This document shows, in pieces, positions 1-10,149 of a stretch of 64,000 nt of DNA (position 1 is its first letter; the number at the start of each line of letters is the position of its first letter). The translations under genes and the position numbers were made by a program. The stretch comes from Astragalus membranaceus. Its lineage: Eukaryota > Streptophyta > Magnoliopsida > Fabales > Fabaceae. The stretch lies in the NCBI GenBank assembly GCA_039519185.1, contig CM076850.1:87278270-87342269 (forward strand), in the 5' to 3' direction. A model generated the notes under the pieces. It was not told the DNA's origin, ran no database searches, and saw nothing but the letters and a program-made list of their open reading frames with translations.

Positions 1-911
1 TTAGAAGATGTATGTGAGAAGTAGAGAGGTTTAGAAAAATGTGGTGTGTGGTGTGATTGAAATGTGAATCGCACCTGCCTATTTATAGGCTTTAGAAAAA
101 TATAGGTTTCATAAATGTGACTTAAGAATCGATTCATGAGTGATGTCAAAATATAGTATAATCGATTCTTTATTTTTAGAAAACATAGGAATCGATTCCT
201 TGGCTTTTGGAAATATGTAGGAATCGATTTTCAGGACATCCTGAATAGGTAAGAATCGATTTCAATGTTTAGTTAAAGTAATGAGGAATCGATTCATAGC
301 CTATAGGATAGCTTGAAAATCGATTTCATGGTGTTTTAAAAAAGAAGGAAATCGATTCTTGGTTTGGCTTGAGTATATGTAGAAATCGATTCTTTGCTTT
401 ATGGAAATAATGGAAATCGATTGTTTTAAGAAAGGAAAACAAGTAATCGATTTCATAGTCCAATGTATTTAGTATATAATCGATTTTATACTCCTATGAG
501 ACAATATAAAATCGATTTATACTCCTATGAAACAATATAGAAATCGATTCTTTTGCTTTAAAATGTTTTTCCAAGTTATGTGCCTTTCTCATGCAAGCAT
601 GCATTTGAATAAAATATTTTTCTAGGCTTTCAACACAACAATTTTTATTCTTAAAACATTTTTAAAAAACATCATCTCTCTTCTACTAAATGTCATAGAC
701 CTTAAGTGATAGGACCTTACATTGTGTCCTAAAGAAAGCGGATAAACAATTAGGTCTTCATCTTCAAAGGCGGCTTCTTCTCCAAGCTGCTCCACTTTAA
801 TATTTCCTGCTTTTTGATTTCCGTCCTGTACTTCATTCAACTTGAACCATTAGTAGACAAGATGTAATTTGTTATCATACAAAACAAAGAGTGTTTGCCA
901 TTGGTTCAACA
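1..911 (-). repeat. Ty1/copia LTR, 3' LTR of element A (cut by window start)
   Basis: Nearly identical to 3811-4721 and to 9239-10149, with scattered single-base differences. Read on the minus strand, the LTR starts TGTTGAACCAATGG at 911 and is followed on the plus-right side by a purine tract, so this is the 3' LTR of a minus-strand element. A TATA box (minus CTATAAATAGGC) lies at about 79-90. Fourteen ATCGAT palindromes lie between 128 and 548, upstream of that TATA box in element orientation. A 72-codon minus ORF (622-840) sits near the LTR start and recurs in all copies. Confidence 0.88.
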
Positions 912-925
912 AACTCCCCCTTTTT
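912..925 (-). other. Polypurine tract of copia element A
   Basis: On the minus strand this reads AAAAAGGGGGAGTT and abuts the LTR start TGTTGAACC. That is the position expected for the plus-strand primer of an LTR retrotransposon. The same tract recurs at 4722-4735 beside the next LTR. Confidence 0.75.
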
Positions 926-1675
926 GATGATAACAAATTACATTATGCATAGGGGGTTTGATAGTAATGGAACTTTTTCAAAAAGCTCCCCCTAAGCATA
1001 TGCATAATAAAATAAACAGTACATCAGCAGGATAGCAGCAATTATTTTCTCCCCTCACATATACCATGCATATATTCTCTCCCACATATAACATGCATAA
1101 TATTCTCTCCCCCTTTGTTTTCATCAAAAAGGAGGGGGGTGAGCACATAGCATATGAGATAATCACAAATAGACATAATCACTTTGTAAACTAGCAAATG
1201 AGCACATAGCATATGAGATATCAGAAACAGTAGTTCATGCTATGCTCCCCCTTACTTGGTGATCCCCCTTAATAATTTTAGAATGCAAGGCTTTAGCAAA
1301 AAGAGGGTGGATCATCATGGTTTTAAAAATATGATACTCAAGATAATCATCCTTGGTTCAACAATATAGGTATCATTTTTAACATCAAAAATATGTTGCA
1401 TCAAAGATCTAGTATAATAGCACTTGAGAAAAAGCTTTGATGCATACAAAAAATTACTTCACATAAGTGTTTAATACTTGATAAATATAGTTGTGTTTTC
1501 CTTACCCACACAACCTTTACCTATTAAGCAGATTTATAGTTGGTATACATTACAGATTCACTAGCTTTGTTGCTCAAGTTCAAGAGTAGTGAAGCATTAC
1601 CAGATTCATGAACTTCGTGTCTCAGCTATCAAGGTACCAATCCCCTATACCTTGAAGCATACCTGCACAAAAAAA
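926..1675. other. Non-coding 3' internal part of copia element A
   Basis: Lies between gag and the polypurine tract. It holds short C-rich/G-rich inverted segments around 912-935 and 1105-1140 and a repeated GAGCACATAGCATATGAGAT phrase at about 1140 and 1200. I see no pol-like reading frame. The ORFs at 978-1166 and 1589-1795 have no recognisable content. Confidence 0.6.
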
Positions 1676-2806
1676 TCAAGTAGGAACTTTTGGTACCCAT
1701 TTTTCTTTGGGTCCTTTGGGGTTAGTTATCAAGGGGTTTTTCACAATCCACCTTGGTTTCTTACAGGCAGGTATAAGGGTACCAAGCTCACATAATTTAC
1801 GAATAGGGCATGTAGGTGAGCTATGGTTTCCCTTTTGACAGTAGGTGCATGAGAAAACAATGGGTTTATAACTTGAAGTAGATGCAACAAAAGTTAATTT
1901 CTTGTTTAAAATGGAGGAGGTGGAATTACCTTTGTACCCAATTCCTCTCCTATCAACATATTGATGTTGAGAGTGAAGCAACTGAGTCAAGGTCTTTTCA
2001 CCAACCTCAAACTTTTTCAATGTTTCTTTCAAAAGTTCATTTTCAACCTTGGCATTTTCAAAATTTTGTTTAAGCTCACAAAACTCAAGGTTGACAGATT
2101 TATGTAGTTCATTCTTTAATCTATCTACTTCATTTTCAAGTGTCTCAATTTGAGTGAGCATGCTTTTGTTACTCTTTGCCAATTTCTTATATTTTAACAA
2201 AAGAGTTTCATGTTCAAAATAGAGAGCTTCAAAAGCCTCACTCAAATCTTGACTACTACAACCATCATCAAGTAAATCATCATGCATAATTGAATCAGAA
2301 AGACTAGGGTTATTAAGGCTTACCTCGGAAGTGTCATTTGCCATAAAACAGATATCATTTGCAACCTCCTCAGATTCACTATCAGTGTCAGAATTGTCCC
2401 ATTTAGCCTCCATTTGGCTTGTACCGTGTGTGGCTTCCAAGTGCTCCCAAATCTCTTTTGCTGTCTGACAACCTTTTACTTTTCCATATTCTTCTTCACA
2501 TAGAGATACGTGAAGAACGTTCATTGCTCTGGCGTTTTGAGAAATTTTGTCTAACTCGGACTTTCTCAGCTCACTCAGGTCAATGGTGTAGATATCTTCA
2601 ACAGGAACTTCTTCTACTTTACTAGTAGCTTGAGTTTTCATTTTCATTGGAATCAGCGGTCCATCAACTATGATCCTCCAGAGAGTGAAGTCTATAGCCT
2701 GCACATGACACTTCATTCGACTACTCCAGTAGTCATAGTTAGTCCCATCAAACAGGGGTGGCCTATTGAAGGACATCCCCTCTTTCATAAAAGAACCCAT
2801 AATCAC
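1676..2806 (-). CDS. Gag polyprotein of a gag-only Ty1/copia element (376 aa)
   Basis: The N-terminal region has FDGTNYDYWSSRM at about residues 19-31, the usual opening of plant copia Gag (DUF4219/UBN2 type). A WEHLEATHGTSQ segment is followed by an acidic stretch, then a coiled-coil-like Lys/Glu/Leu-rich part (about 200-270), then a CCHC zinc knuckle CTYCQKGNHSSPTC near residue 320. The C-terminus ends in a WVPK motif like that just before protease in SIRE-type polyproteins. The join after THGTSQ suggests an internal deletion in the UBN2 part. No protease, integrase, reverse transcriptase or RNase H follows: only about 760 bp of non-coding sequence separates the stop from the 3' LTR. Gag packages RNA in virus-like particles; this element would depend on an autonomous partner for pol functions. 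Whether it is still translated is unknown. Confidence 0.82.
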   Translation of the reverse strand: MIMGSFMKEGMSFNRPPLFDGTNYDYWSSRMKCHVQAIDFTLWRIIVDGPLIPMKMKTQATSKVEEVPVEDIYTIDLSELRKSELDKISQNARAMNVLHVSLCEEEYGKVKGCQTAKEIWEHLEATHGTSQMEAKWDNSDTDSESEEVANDICFMANDTSEVSLNNPSLSDSIMHDDLLDDGCSSQDLSEAFEALYFEHETLLLKYKKLAKSNKSMLTQIETLENEVDRLKNELHKSVNLEFCELKQNFENAKVENELLKETLKKFEVGEKTLTQLLHSQHQYVDRRGIGYKGNSTSSILNKKLTFVASTSSYKPIVFSCTYCQKGNHSSPTCPIRKLCELGTLIPACKKPRWIVKNPLITNPKGPKEKWVPKVPT

Positions 2807-2861
2807 AGATAGATAAATAAAATTTAAATTGCGAGATGTAAAGCTCTATATGCAATTTCTA

Positions 2862-2873
2862 GCTCTGATACCA
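2862..2873 (-). other. Primer-binding site of copia element A
   Basis: The minus strand reads TGGTATCAGAGC, the motif complementary to the 3' end of initiator methionine tRNA used by most plant Ty1/copia elements. It lies two bases inside the LTR end at 2876. Confidence 0.9.
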
Positions 2874-2875
2874 CT

Positions 2876-4721
2876 TGTTAGACTATCTGATAACCTTAGA
2901 GGGGGGGTGAATAAGGTTATGTGTAAATCTTGGATTCTTTTCAAAATAAATGATAAGTTTGTTTTAAATCAAATGCTGAAACTTAGATTTAAACTTTATA
3001 TGGTGCAAGCAGGCAGATTTAGGCACAATGAGATGTTATACTATTTTCAATATACACACTAAGATTAGTTATAAGAAGAGTAGTGATATTGAATATAGTA
3101 GAAAGTAGATCAATTGCAGTGATATGGAAGATGATAGATAAGCACAAGATCAGAGTAGTTTAGTTGTAGACAGATGAAAAGTATGATAAACAGATCTAAA
3201 TAATATTCAATATAGCAATAAGCAAGGGTATAGATAATAAAGCAAAGTAAAGAGATAAGGATAGAGATACACCAGGAATTTAGCGAGGTTCGGGATAAAA
3301 GCCCTACGTCCTCGGCCTCCGGCTTTGCAACCTTCGGACTTTGATGGCAACCACTATATTGAAGAATTGTTTACAAACAGGCAACTTCAAAATAGCAAAT
3401 CTCAATTCCCCCGAACTGAGAACCCGAGCACCTAGCTAAGGATTTCAACACCGCTTCAATCTCCTGATTGAACGACCCGAGAGCACCTCCCAGGATTTCA
3501 CTACCGCTTCAATCTTCCCCGATTGAACGACCCAAGATCACCTCCCAGGATTTCAAACCAACTCAATCTCCTGATTGAGAGACCCAAGAAAACTTCCCAG
3601 GATTTCAAACCAACTCAATCTCCTGATTGAGAGACCCAAGAACAAATCCCAGGATTTCAGAGTGACCCGACTTAAAATAACGAATACAACTTTGAGATCT
3701 ATGATCCAATCACTTCAGATATAGTGACAGTATAGTGACTAAGAGATGAGTGATATGGAAAATAGAAAATGATATGAAAGTTGAAGCTCTATTTTCTCTC
3801 TTTCTCAGATTTAGAAGATGTATGTGAGAAGTAGAGAGGTTTAGAAAAATGTTGTGTGTGGTGTGATTGAAATGTGAATCGCACCTGCCTATTTATAGGC
3901 TTTAGAAAAATATAGGTTTCATAAATGTGACTTAAGAATCGATTCATGGGTGATGTCAAAATATAGTATAATCGATTCTTTATTTTTAGAAAACATAGGA
4001 ATCGATTCCTTGGCTTTTGGAAATATGTAGGAATCGATTTTCAGGACATCCTGAATAGGTAAGAATCGATTTCAATGTTTAGTTAAAGTAATGAGGAATC
4101 GATTCATAGCCTATAGGATAGCTTGAAAATCGATTTCATGGTGTTTTAAAAAAGAAGGAAATCGATTCTTGGTTTGGCTTGAGTAGATGTAGAAATCGAT
4201 TCTTTGCTTTATGGAAATAATGGAAATCGATTGTTTTAGGAAAGGAAAACAAGTAATCGATTTCATAGTCCAATGTATTTAGTATATAATCGATTTTATA
4301 CTCCTATGAGACAATATAAAATCGATTTATACTCCTATGAAACAATATAGAAATCGATTCTTTTGCTTTAAAATGTTTTTCCAAGTTATGTGCCTTTCTC
4401 ATGCAAGCATGCATTTGAATAAAATATTTTTCTAGGCTTTCAACACAACAATTTTTATTCTTATAACATTTTTACAAAACATCATCTCTCTTCTACTAAA
4501 TGTCATAGACCTTAAGTGATAGGACCTTACATTGTGTCCTAAAGAAAGCGGATAAACAATTAGGTCTTCATCTTCAAAGGCGGCTTCTTCTCCAAGCTGC
4601 TCCACTTTAATATTTCCTGCTTTTTGATTTCCGTCCTGTACTTCATTCAACTTGAACCATTAGTAGACAAGATGTAATTTGTTATCATACAAAACAAAGA
4701 GTGTTTGCCATTGGTTCAACA
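2876..4721 (-). repeat. Complete Ty1/copia LTR shared by two tandem elements (1846 bp)
   Basis: On the plus strand it begins TGTTAGACTATC and ends TTGGTTCAACA, so it is bounded by TG..CA. It is the 5' LTR of element A, whose internal region lies at 912-2875, and at the same time the 3' LTR of element B, whose internal region starts at 4722. The right half (3811-4721) duplicates 1-911. The left half holds short degenerate repeats around 3400-3660 built on CTCCTGATTGA and CCCAGGATTTC phrases. The minus TATA box is at about 3889-3900. Confidence 0.9.
3938..4358. promoter_or_regulatory. Phased ATCGAT palindrome array in the LTR U3
   Basis: Fourteen copies of ATCGAT, mostly inside AATCGATT, are spaced 30-34 bp apart (in the first LTR they start at 128, 161, 191, 223, 255, 288, 319, 351, 385, 416, 446, 479, 511 and 543; here add 3810). 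The sequence between them is not obviously repeated. The array ends about 38 bp upstream of the TATA box in element orientation, where an enhancer would sit. Function is inferred from position and spacing only. Confidence 0.6.
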
Positions 4722-5719
4722 AACTCCCCCTTTTTGATGATAACAAATTACATTATGCATAGGGGGTTTGATAGTAATGGAACTTTTTCAAAAAGCTCCC
4801 CCTAAGCATATGCATAATAAAATAAACAGTACATCAGCAGGATAGCAGCAATTATTTTCTCCCCTCACATATACCATGCATATATTCTCTCCCACATATA
4901 ACATGCATAATATTCTCTCCCCCTTTGTTTTCATCAAAAAGGAGGGGGGTGAGCACATAGCATATGAGATAATCACAAATAGACATAATCACTTTGTAAA
5001 CTAGCAAATGAGCACATAGCATATGAGATATCAGAAACAGTAGTTCATGCTATGCTCCCCCTTACTTGGTGATCCCTCTTAATAATTTTAGAATGCAAGG
5101 CTTTAGCAAAAAGAGGGTGGATCATCATGGTTTTAAAAATATGATACCCAAGATAATCATCCTTGGTTCAACAATATAGGTATCATTTTTAACATCAAAA
5201 ATATGTTGCATCAAAGATCTAGTATAATAGCATTTGAGAAAAAGCTTTGATGCATACAAAAAATTACTTCACATAAGTGTTTAATACTTGATAAATCTAG
5301 TTGTGTTTTCCTTACCCACACAACCTTTACCTATTAAGCAGATTTATAGTTGGTATACATTACAGATTCACTAGCTTTGTTGCTCAAGTTCAAGAGTAGT
5401 GAAGCATTACCAGATTCATGAACTTCGTGTCTCAGCTATCAAGGTACCAATCCCCTATACCTTGAAGCATACCTGCACAAAAAAATCAAGTAGGAACTTT
5501 TGGTACCCATTTTTCTTTGGGTCCTTTGGGGTTAGTTATCAAGGGGTTTTTCACAATCCACCTTGGTTTCTTACAGGCAGGTATAAGGGTACCAAGCTCA
5601 CATAATTTACGAATAGGGCATCTAGGTGAGCTATGGTTTCCCTTTTGACAGTAGGTGCATGAGAAAACAATGGGTTTATAACTTGAAGTAGATGCAACAA
5701 AAGTTAATTTCTTGTTTAA
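4722..5719 (-). mobile_element. Internal region of tandem copia element B, truncated
   Basis: Repeats 912-1909 at a 3810-bp offset: polypurine tract, 3' non-coding part, and (from 5486) the last part of gag including the zinc-knuckle side. Homology to element A stops after CTTGTTTAA, where a Ty3/gypsy LTR starts. The rest of gag, the primer site and a further LTR are absent on the far side. Confidence 0.85.
5486..5719 (-). pseudogene. C-terminal gag fragment of copia element B
   Basis: Corresponds to 1676-1909 of the intact gag copy. It keeps the stop and C-terminal reading frame but loses its upstream part at the gypsy LTR junction at 5720. Confidence 0.8.
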
Positions 5720-5929
5720 TGTAACATCCCCAAAATAATTAATGGAATTATTTGGATGTTAACCCAATTAAACTAATTTAGTACTTGACTGGTAAATTTA
5801 CTGAGTGCTAAAATTATTTATTGATTGTCATCGGATCGTTAACCGGATAATACGGATCAAGGAAGTTTCGGAATCGAAATAGGAGAATTAGATCAATATG
5901 GTAATTGGATCGCGTTGCTAATTATATAC

Positions 5930-5932
<3 letters not shown>

Positions 5933-5994
<62 letters not shown>
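5933..5994. repeat. (TA)n microsatellite, then (TG)n and GA-rich tract
   Basis: About 30 TA dinucleotides, a short TG run at 6001-6014 and a purine-only stretch to about 6135. All lie inside the gypsy LTR. Confidence 0.95.
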
Positions 5995-5997
<3 letters not shown>

Positions 5998-7577
5998 ACC
6001 GTGTGTGTGTGTGTAAAAGAAAGGAAAGAATTAATTGAAGAAAGAAAAGAAAGAAAGAGGAGGCGAGAAACAGAGAGGAGAAGAGAAAAAGAAAAGAAGA
6101 GAGAAAGAGAGGGGGAGGAAGAAGAAGAGGAAAAAGGGGTACTTCCGCTCAACTAAACGACTTCCTTCCAACACGAAAAATGCTCAGCGTTACTTCCTCT
6201 TCGATTTGGTACCAAGATCTTCATCATCAACTCTCTCTCTCTCACTTTGCCATTTTCGAATTTTAGAGGAAAAATGGAGGTTTTGTGGTTCAAGCTCAAA
6301 GGAAAGCCTAGAATGGTGGTTAGGAGCGAGCTCAACGTGGAATACGCGAATATTGAAGTCTGATTTGGAGTTTTTGAAGAATTGAAGGTTAGGGTTCAAA
6401 ATTGGGTTTATATGTGAATAGTGGTGATTGGAGGTTGAAGACAATGAATAGTGTCAATGGAAGATTTCGAGGAATTTGGTATTTCGGTCAAAAGAGGTTT
6501 CGTGATCGAGTGGGAAGCTTTGGAAGCGGATTGGGTGTCGCCGGAGCGGGAAGCGTTCGTGTGGCTACTCGGTGATTTCGGCTCGATCGTGGATCACGCG
6601 TCAAGGGTGAGTTCTACTCACGTTTAGGATTTTTGTTTTCGAATTAATCGATTAATCGTTTTATCGCTTTCGCTGGTCTGGAATATTACTTGATATTGTC
6701 TGTTTCGGGTTAGGAATCGATCGGAGCGAGTCTCGAGTTGTGTCGTGTTGAAATGGAATTTTTGGTGATTTGATTTCGAAAGATTTTGACTTAAAAACCG
6801 TTAATTGGAAAATATGTCGCGTTTTGATACAATTCGTTTAAAATGAGTTTTTGATTGACTTGATTGATTGTGTGACTTTGATTGAGACTGTTATTATAGT
6901 TGTCAAAACTGTTTTCAATCGGAACGAGTATCGGAATTAAGCGGGCTCGCGGTTTTCGCGCGAAACCGCCAAATTCTGCACTTGACAGACCCCCTACTGT
7001 CAGTCCACGCGCCACTTGCGCGCCGCGCGCCACTTGCGCGCCACTTGGCAGATCCTACTGTCAGCTCGCGCGCCACTTGCGCGCCACGCGCCACTTTGCA
7101 GATTTTCAACAGTTTTTCACTGATTTTGTTTTCGCGATAACTTTTGATCCGGGAACCCGATTGAGGTGTTCTCAGGTGCGTTTGAAAGCTTATTCCGAGG
7201 CCTAACTAAATATACAATTTAAAAAGGTAAAAAGAACTGTTTTTGAAGTTCAAATTGTTTCGAAAGACCGAATAATAGTACACGTGTGCGAATATGTTTT
7301 ATTAATAATAAAGCGGATTATGAATCCTACGTGGTATGGTATAACTGACGCGGAATGATTATTATTCATTCGTCTAAACCGGTGAATAATTCACGATATA
7401 TAAATTATATCGATTAAAGGAGTCGGCCCAATGTGGGTGGTTATATATGATGGTAGATATATATATATATATTATATCGAGTTTGGGTGACGACCCATGT
7501 TAACATACTAGGCGGGGAAGTCATGATCCCTTACCCTAGGCTCCGTGCCATTAGGAAACACTATTGGTATTGGGGTT

Positions 7578-7929
7578 CACCGGGATTTAGCACTGGATTG
7601 CAGTCGGTGTTATGTTGAAAGTTTTGTTGTACGATACACCGGGATTTAGCACTGGATTGCAGTCGGTGTTATGTTGAAAGTTTTGTTGTATGATACACCG
7701 GGATTTAGCACTGGATTGCAGTCGGTGTCGTACTGTACGGTCCACCGGGATTTAGCACAGGATTGCAGTCGGTGCCGTACTGAGTCATAACACGTTCACC
7801 GGGATTTAGCACTGGATTGCAGTCGGTGTCGTGTTGAATTAAAATGCACGTGGTTATAAATTAAACCACGAATGAAATAAAGTCCTATAATACGGTTCAC
7901 CGGGATTTAGCACTGGATTGCAGTCGGTG
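7578..7929 (+). repeat. Six copies of a 32-bp repeat inside the gypsy LTR
   Basis: Copies start at 7578, 7637, 7696, 7743, 7797 and 7898. Each begins CACCGGGATTTAGCAC and ends GCAGTCGGTG, so the first and last five bases (CACCG / CGGTG) are reverse complements. Spacers between copies vary from 15 to 69 bp, and the first two spacings are exactly 59 bp. Confidence 0.92.
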
Positions 7930-8386
7930 TCGTGTTAAGTTAAATAGGATTCATAATTGAACCGAGAGTGTAGATAGGGGTCTCGGTAGAACTCACTGAG
8001 ATTGTATCTCATTGTTTATATGTTGTGGTTTTACAGATAAACAGGGAAAGTGGAGATCCAAGAGGCACGAGTAGGTGGTACTCGGATGGTTGCTGAAGAC
8101 TTAGCTTTTATGCTTAAGTTATATTTTCCCTTGTTAGTTATGTATCACGGCATTATGACTTTAACTGTTGTAAAAGTTATGTATTTATTTCCGCTTTCTT
8201 GTACGATATTGAACACTGTATTTCACTGATGGTTTATGGTCTTATTTATGTTTAAGACTGTTCTGTTGTTATTCAGTGAAAATTTGAATAGTGGTGTTCA
8301 GTATTCAAACAGGAATTATATCTCTGATGATTTAGGTTTGGTACACTTGGGTATTTTTACTCGATAAAAATACCGGGGTGTTACAG

Positions 8387-8400
8387 TTGGTATCAGAGCA
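8387..8400 (+). other. Primer-binding site of the gypsy element
   Basis: TTGGTATCAGAGCA follows the LTR end at 8385 after one base. It matches the initiator-methionine-tRNA site used by many chromoviral gypsy elements. Confidence 0.88.
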
Positions 8401-8527
8401 GTTCGACCTAGTCGGACTTAGTTTAGGGTTGAGTCGATTCCTTGTTAGTCCTTGTTGTAATTATACTTGTGATGCTAAGAGACATTGAGCCTGATCAACT
8501 TAATACTTAGTGCATCATAAGCAGAAT

Positions 8528-9082
8528 TATGGCAGGATGATCAAGACGCAATCCTCGACCAAGACCGGAGTCTCCAACCGGTGCATCCTCAGGAAAGGTG
8601 GCACGACGGTGGAAGAATGCACCGCTAAGTTTGAGAAGTTGTCTCAGTTTTACCAAGTGGTAAAGTAAGCTCCGGGTGACGAATGGAGAATGCGGATGTA
8701 TAAGAGGGGCATAAGTGCTTTTATGACTTATGGTCTCAGCTCTTATACTATTACCAATTTTGTTGCCTTAGTGCAACCAGCCTATGTCGCCGAGGATGAT
8801 CTCATAAGGAGTATGGGAAAGGAAAGAAGGTAGTTGAGTTATCAACTCCGAATGCAAAGTCCTAAGATAATTTCATCGAAGGAAAAGTATGTGCAATTTT
8901 CTGGTTCCTCAAAAGTCAGAAGATGTTCTAACTATGGAAGACATCACCAGGGTGATCGTCAGCACAGATCAATCGGTGCTACTATTATAATGAAGAGGGT
9001 CACTACGGTAAAAAGTGCCCTGCAAGGAAGAGTTCCAAGGAGTCACGAGCAGCTCGAAGGCAATGACAAGTCAACACTCTGA
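8528..9082 (+). pseudogene. Degenerate Ty3/gypsy gag remnant
   Basis: In successive frames I can read TAKFEKLSQFY, DEWRMRMYKRGI and a VALVQPAY..AEDDLIRS stretch, which resemble the retrotransposon gag domain of plant gypsy elements. A degraded zinc-knuckle region follows. The knuckle at about 8973-9014 keeps Cys, His and the last Cys, but the second Cys codon is TAT (Tyr). Stops and frame changes occur throughout (for example the stop after VVK). The coding part ends at a junction with a copia LTR at 9224. Confidence 0.72.
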
Positions 9083-9223
9083 ATGCTTAAACAGTTACGA
9101 ATGCTGACGGTATACTTAGAAGGATGGGAGTCCTATTCAATAACTCAAACAGTTACGCAATCCTCAATCAGTATATTATATGACATCACCCATGACGGTA
9201 TCCTTAGAAGGATGGGAGTCCTA
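9083..9223. other. Junction sequence with short direct repeats
   Basis: A phrase GGTAT(A/C)CTTAGAAGGATGG plus GAGTCCTATTC occurs at about 9110-9138 and 9198-9227, and the second copy runs directly into the copia LTR. AACAGTTACG is also repeated. No coding content recognised. Confidence 0.6.
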
Positions 9224-10149
9224 TTCTCTTTCTCAGATTTAGAAGATGTATGTGAGAAGTAGAGAGGTTTAGAAAAATGTGGTGTGTGGTGTGATTGAAA
9301 TGTGAATCGCACCTGCCTATTTATAGGCTTTAGAAAAATATAGGTTTCATAAATGTGACTTAAGAATCGATTCATGAGTGATGTCAAAATATAGTATAAT
9401 CGATTCTTTATTTTTAGAAAACATAGGAATCGATTCCTTGGCTTTTGGAAATATGTAGGAATTGATTTTCAGGACATCCTGAATAGGTAAGAATCGATTT
9501 CAATGTTTAGTTAAAGTAAGGAGGAATCGATTCATAGCCTATAGGATAGCTTGAAAATCGATTTCATGGTGTTTTAAAAAAGAAGGAAATCGATTCTTGG
9601 TTTGGCTTGAGTATATGTAGAAATCGATTCTTTGCTTTATGGAAATAATGGAAATCGATTGTTTTAAGAAAGGAAAACAAGTAATCGATTTCATAGTCCA
9701 ATGTATTTAGTATATAATCGATTTTATACTCCTATGAGACAATATAAAATCGATTTATACTCCTATGAAACAATATAGAAATTGATTCTTTAGCTTTAAA
9801 ATGTTTTTCCAAGTTATGTGCCTTTCTCATGCAAGCATGCATTTGAATAAAATATTTTTCTAGGCTTTCAACACAACAATTTTTATTCTTAAAACATTTT
9901 TAAAAAACATCATCTCTCTTCTACTAAATGTCATAGACCTTAAGTGATAGGACCTTACATTGTGTCCTAAAGAAAGCGGATAAACAATTAGGTCTTCATC
10001 TTCAAAGGCGGCTTCTTCTCCAAGCTGCTCCACTTTAATATTTCCTGCTTTTTGATTTCCGTCCTGTACTTCATTCAACTTGAACCATTAGTAGACAAGA
10101 TGTAATTTGTTATCATACAAAACAAAGAGTGTTTGCCCTTGGTTCAACA
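9224..10149 (-). repeat. Third, truncated Ty1/copia LTR copy
   Basis: From 9239 it corresponds base for base to 1-911 (offset 9238), with a few further bases of homology on the left. It ends at the same TTGGTTCAACA border as the others. Twelve of the fourteen ATCGAT sites are intact; those at 9461 and 9781 are ATTGAT. Neither gag nor a polypurine tract follows at 10150. Confidence 0.87.

Larger units (their letters stand above)
5720..8385 (+). repeat. Ty3/gypsy 5' LTR (2666 bp)
   Basis: Begins TGTAACATCCCC and ends GGGGTGTTACA, with a primer-binding site right after it. This is the layout of chromovirus-type gypsy elements such as Tekay/Del; the lineage is inference. The LTR contains a TA microsatellite, a GA-rich tract, a GC-rich stretch with repeated GCGCGCCACTTGCG words (about 7005-7095) and six copies of a 32-bp repeat. 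No second copy of this LTR is in the window. The ORFs inside it are products of simple repeats. Confidence 0.85.

Noticed and set aside
128..548. Regularly spaced short palindromes resembling a CRISPR array
   Set aside because: The constant part is only 6-8 bp, the sequence lies inside a plant LTR, and there are no cas genes; it is better read as a regulatory array.
5905..6444. ORFs rich in Ile-Tyr, Lys-Glu-Arg or Ser-Leu
   Set aside because: Direct translation of TA, GA and CT simple repeats in a gypsy LTR.
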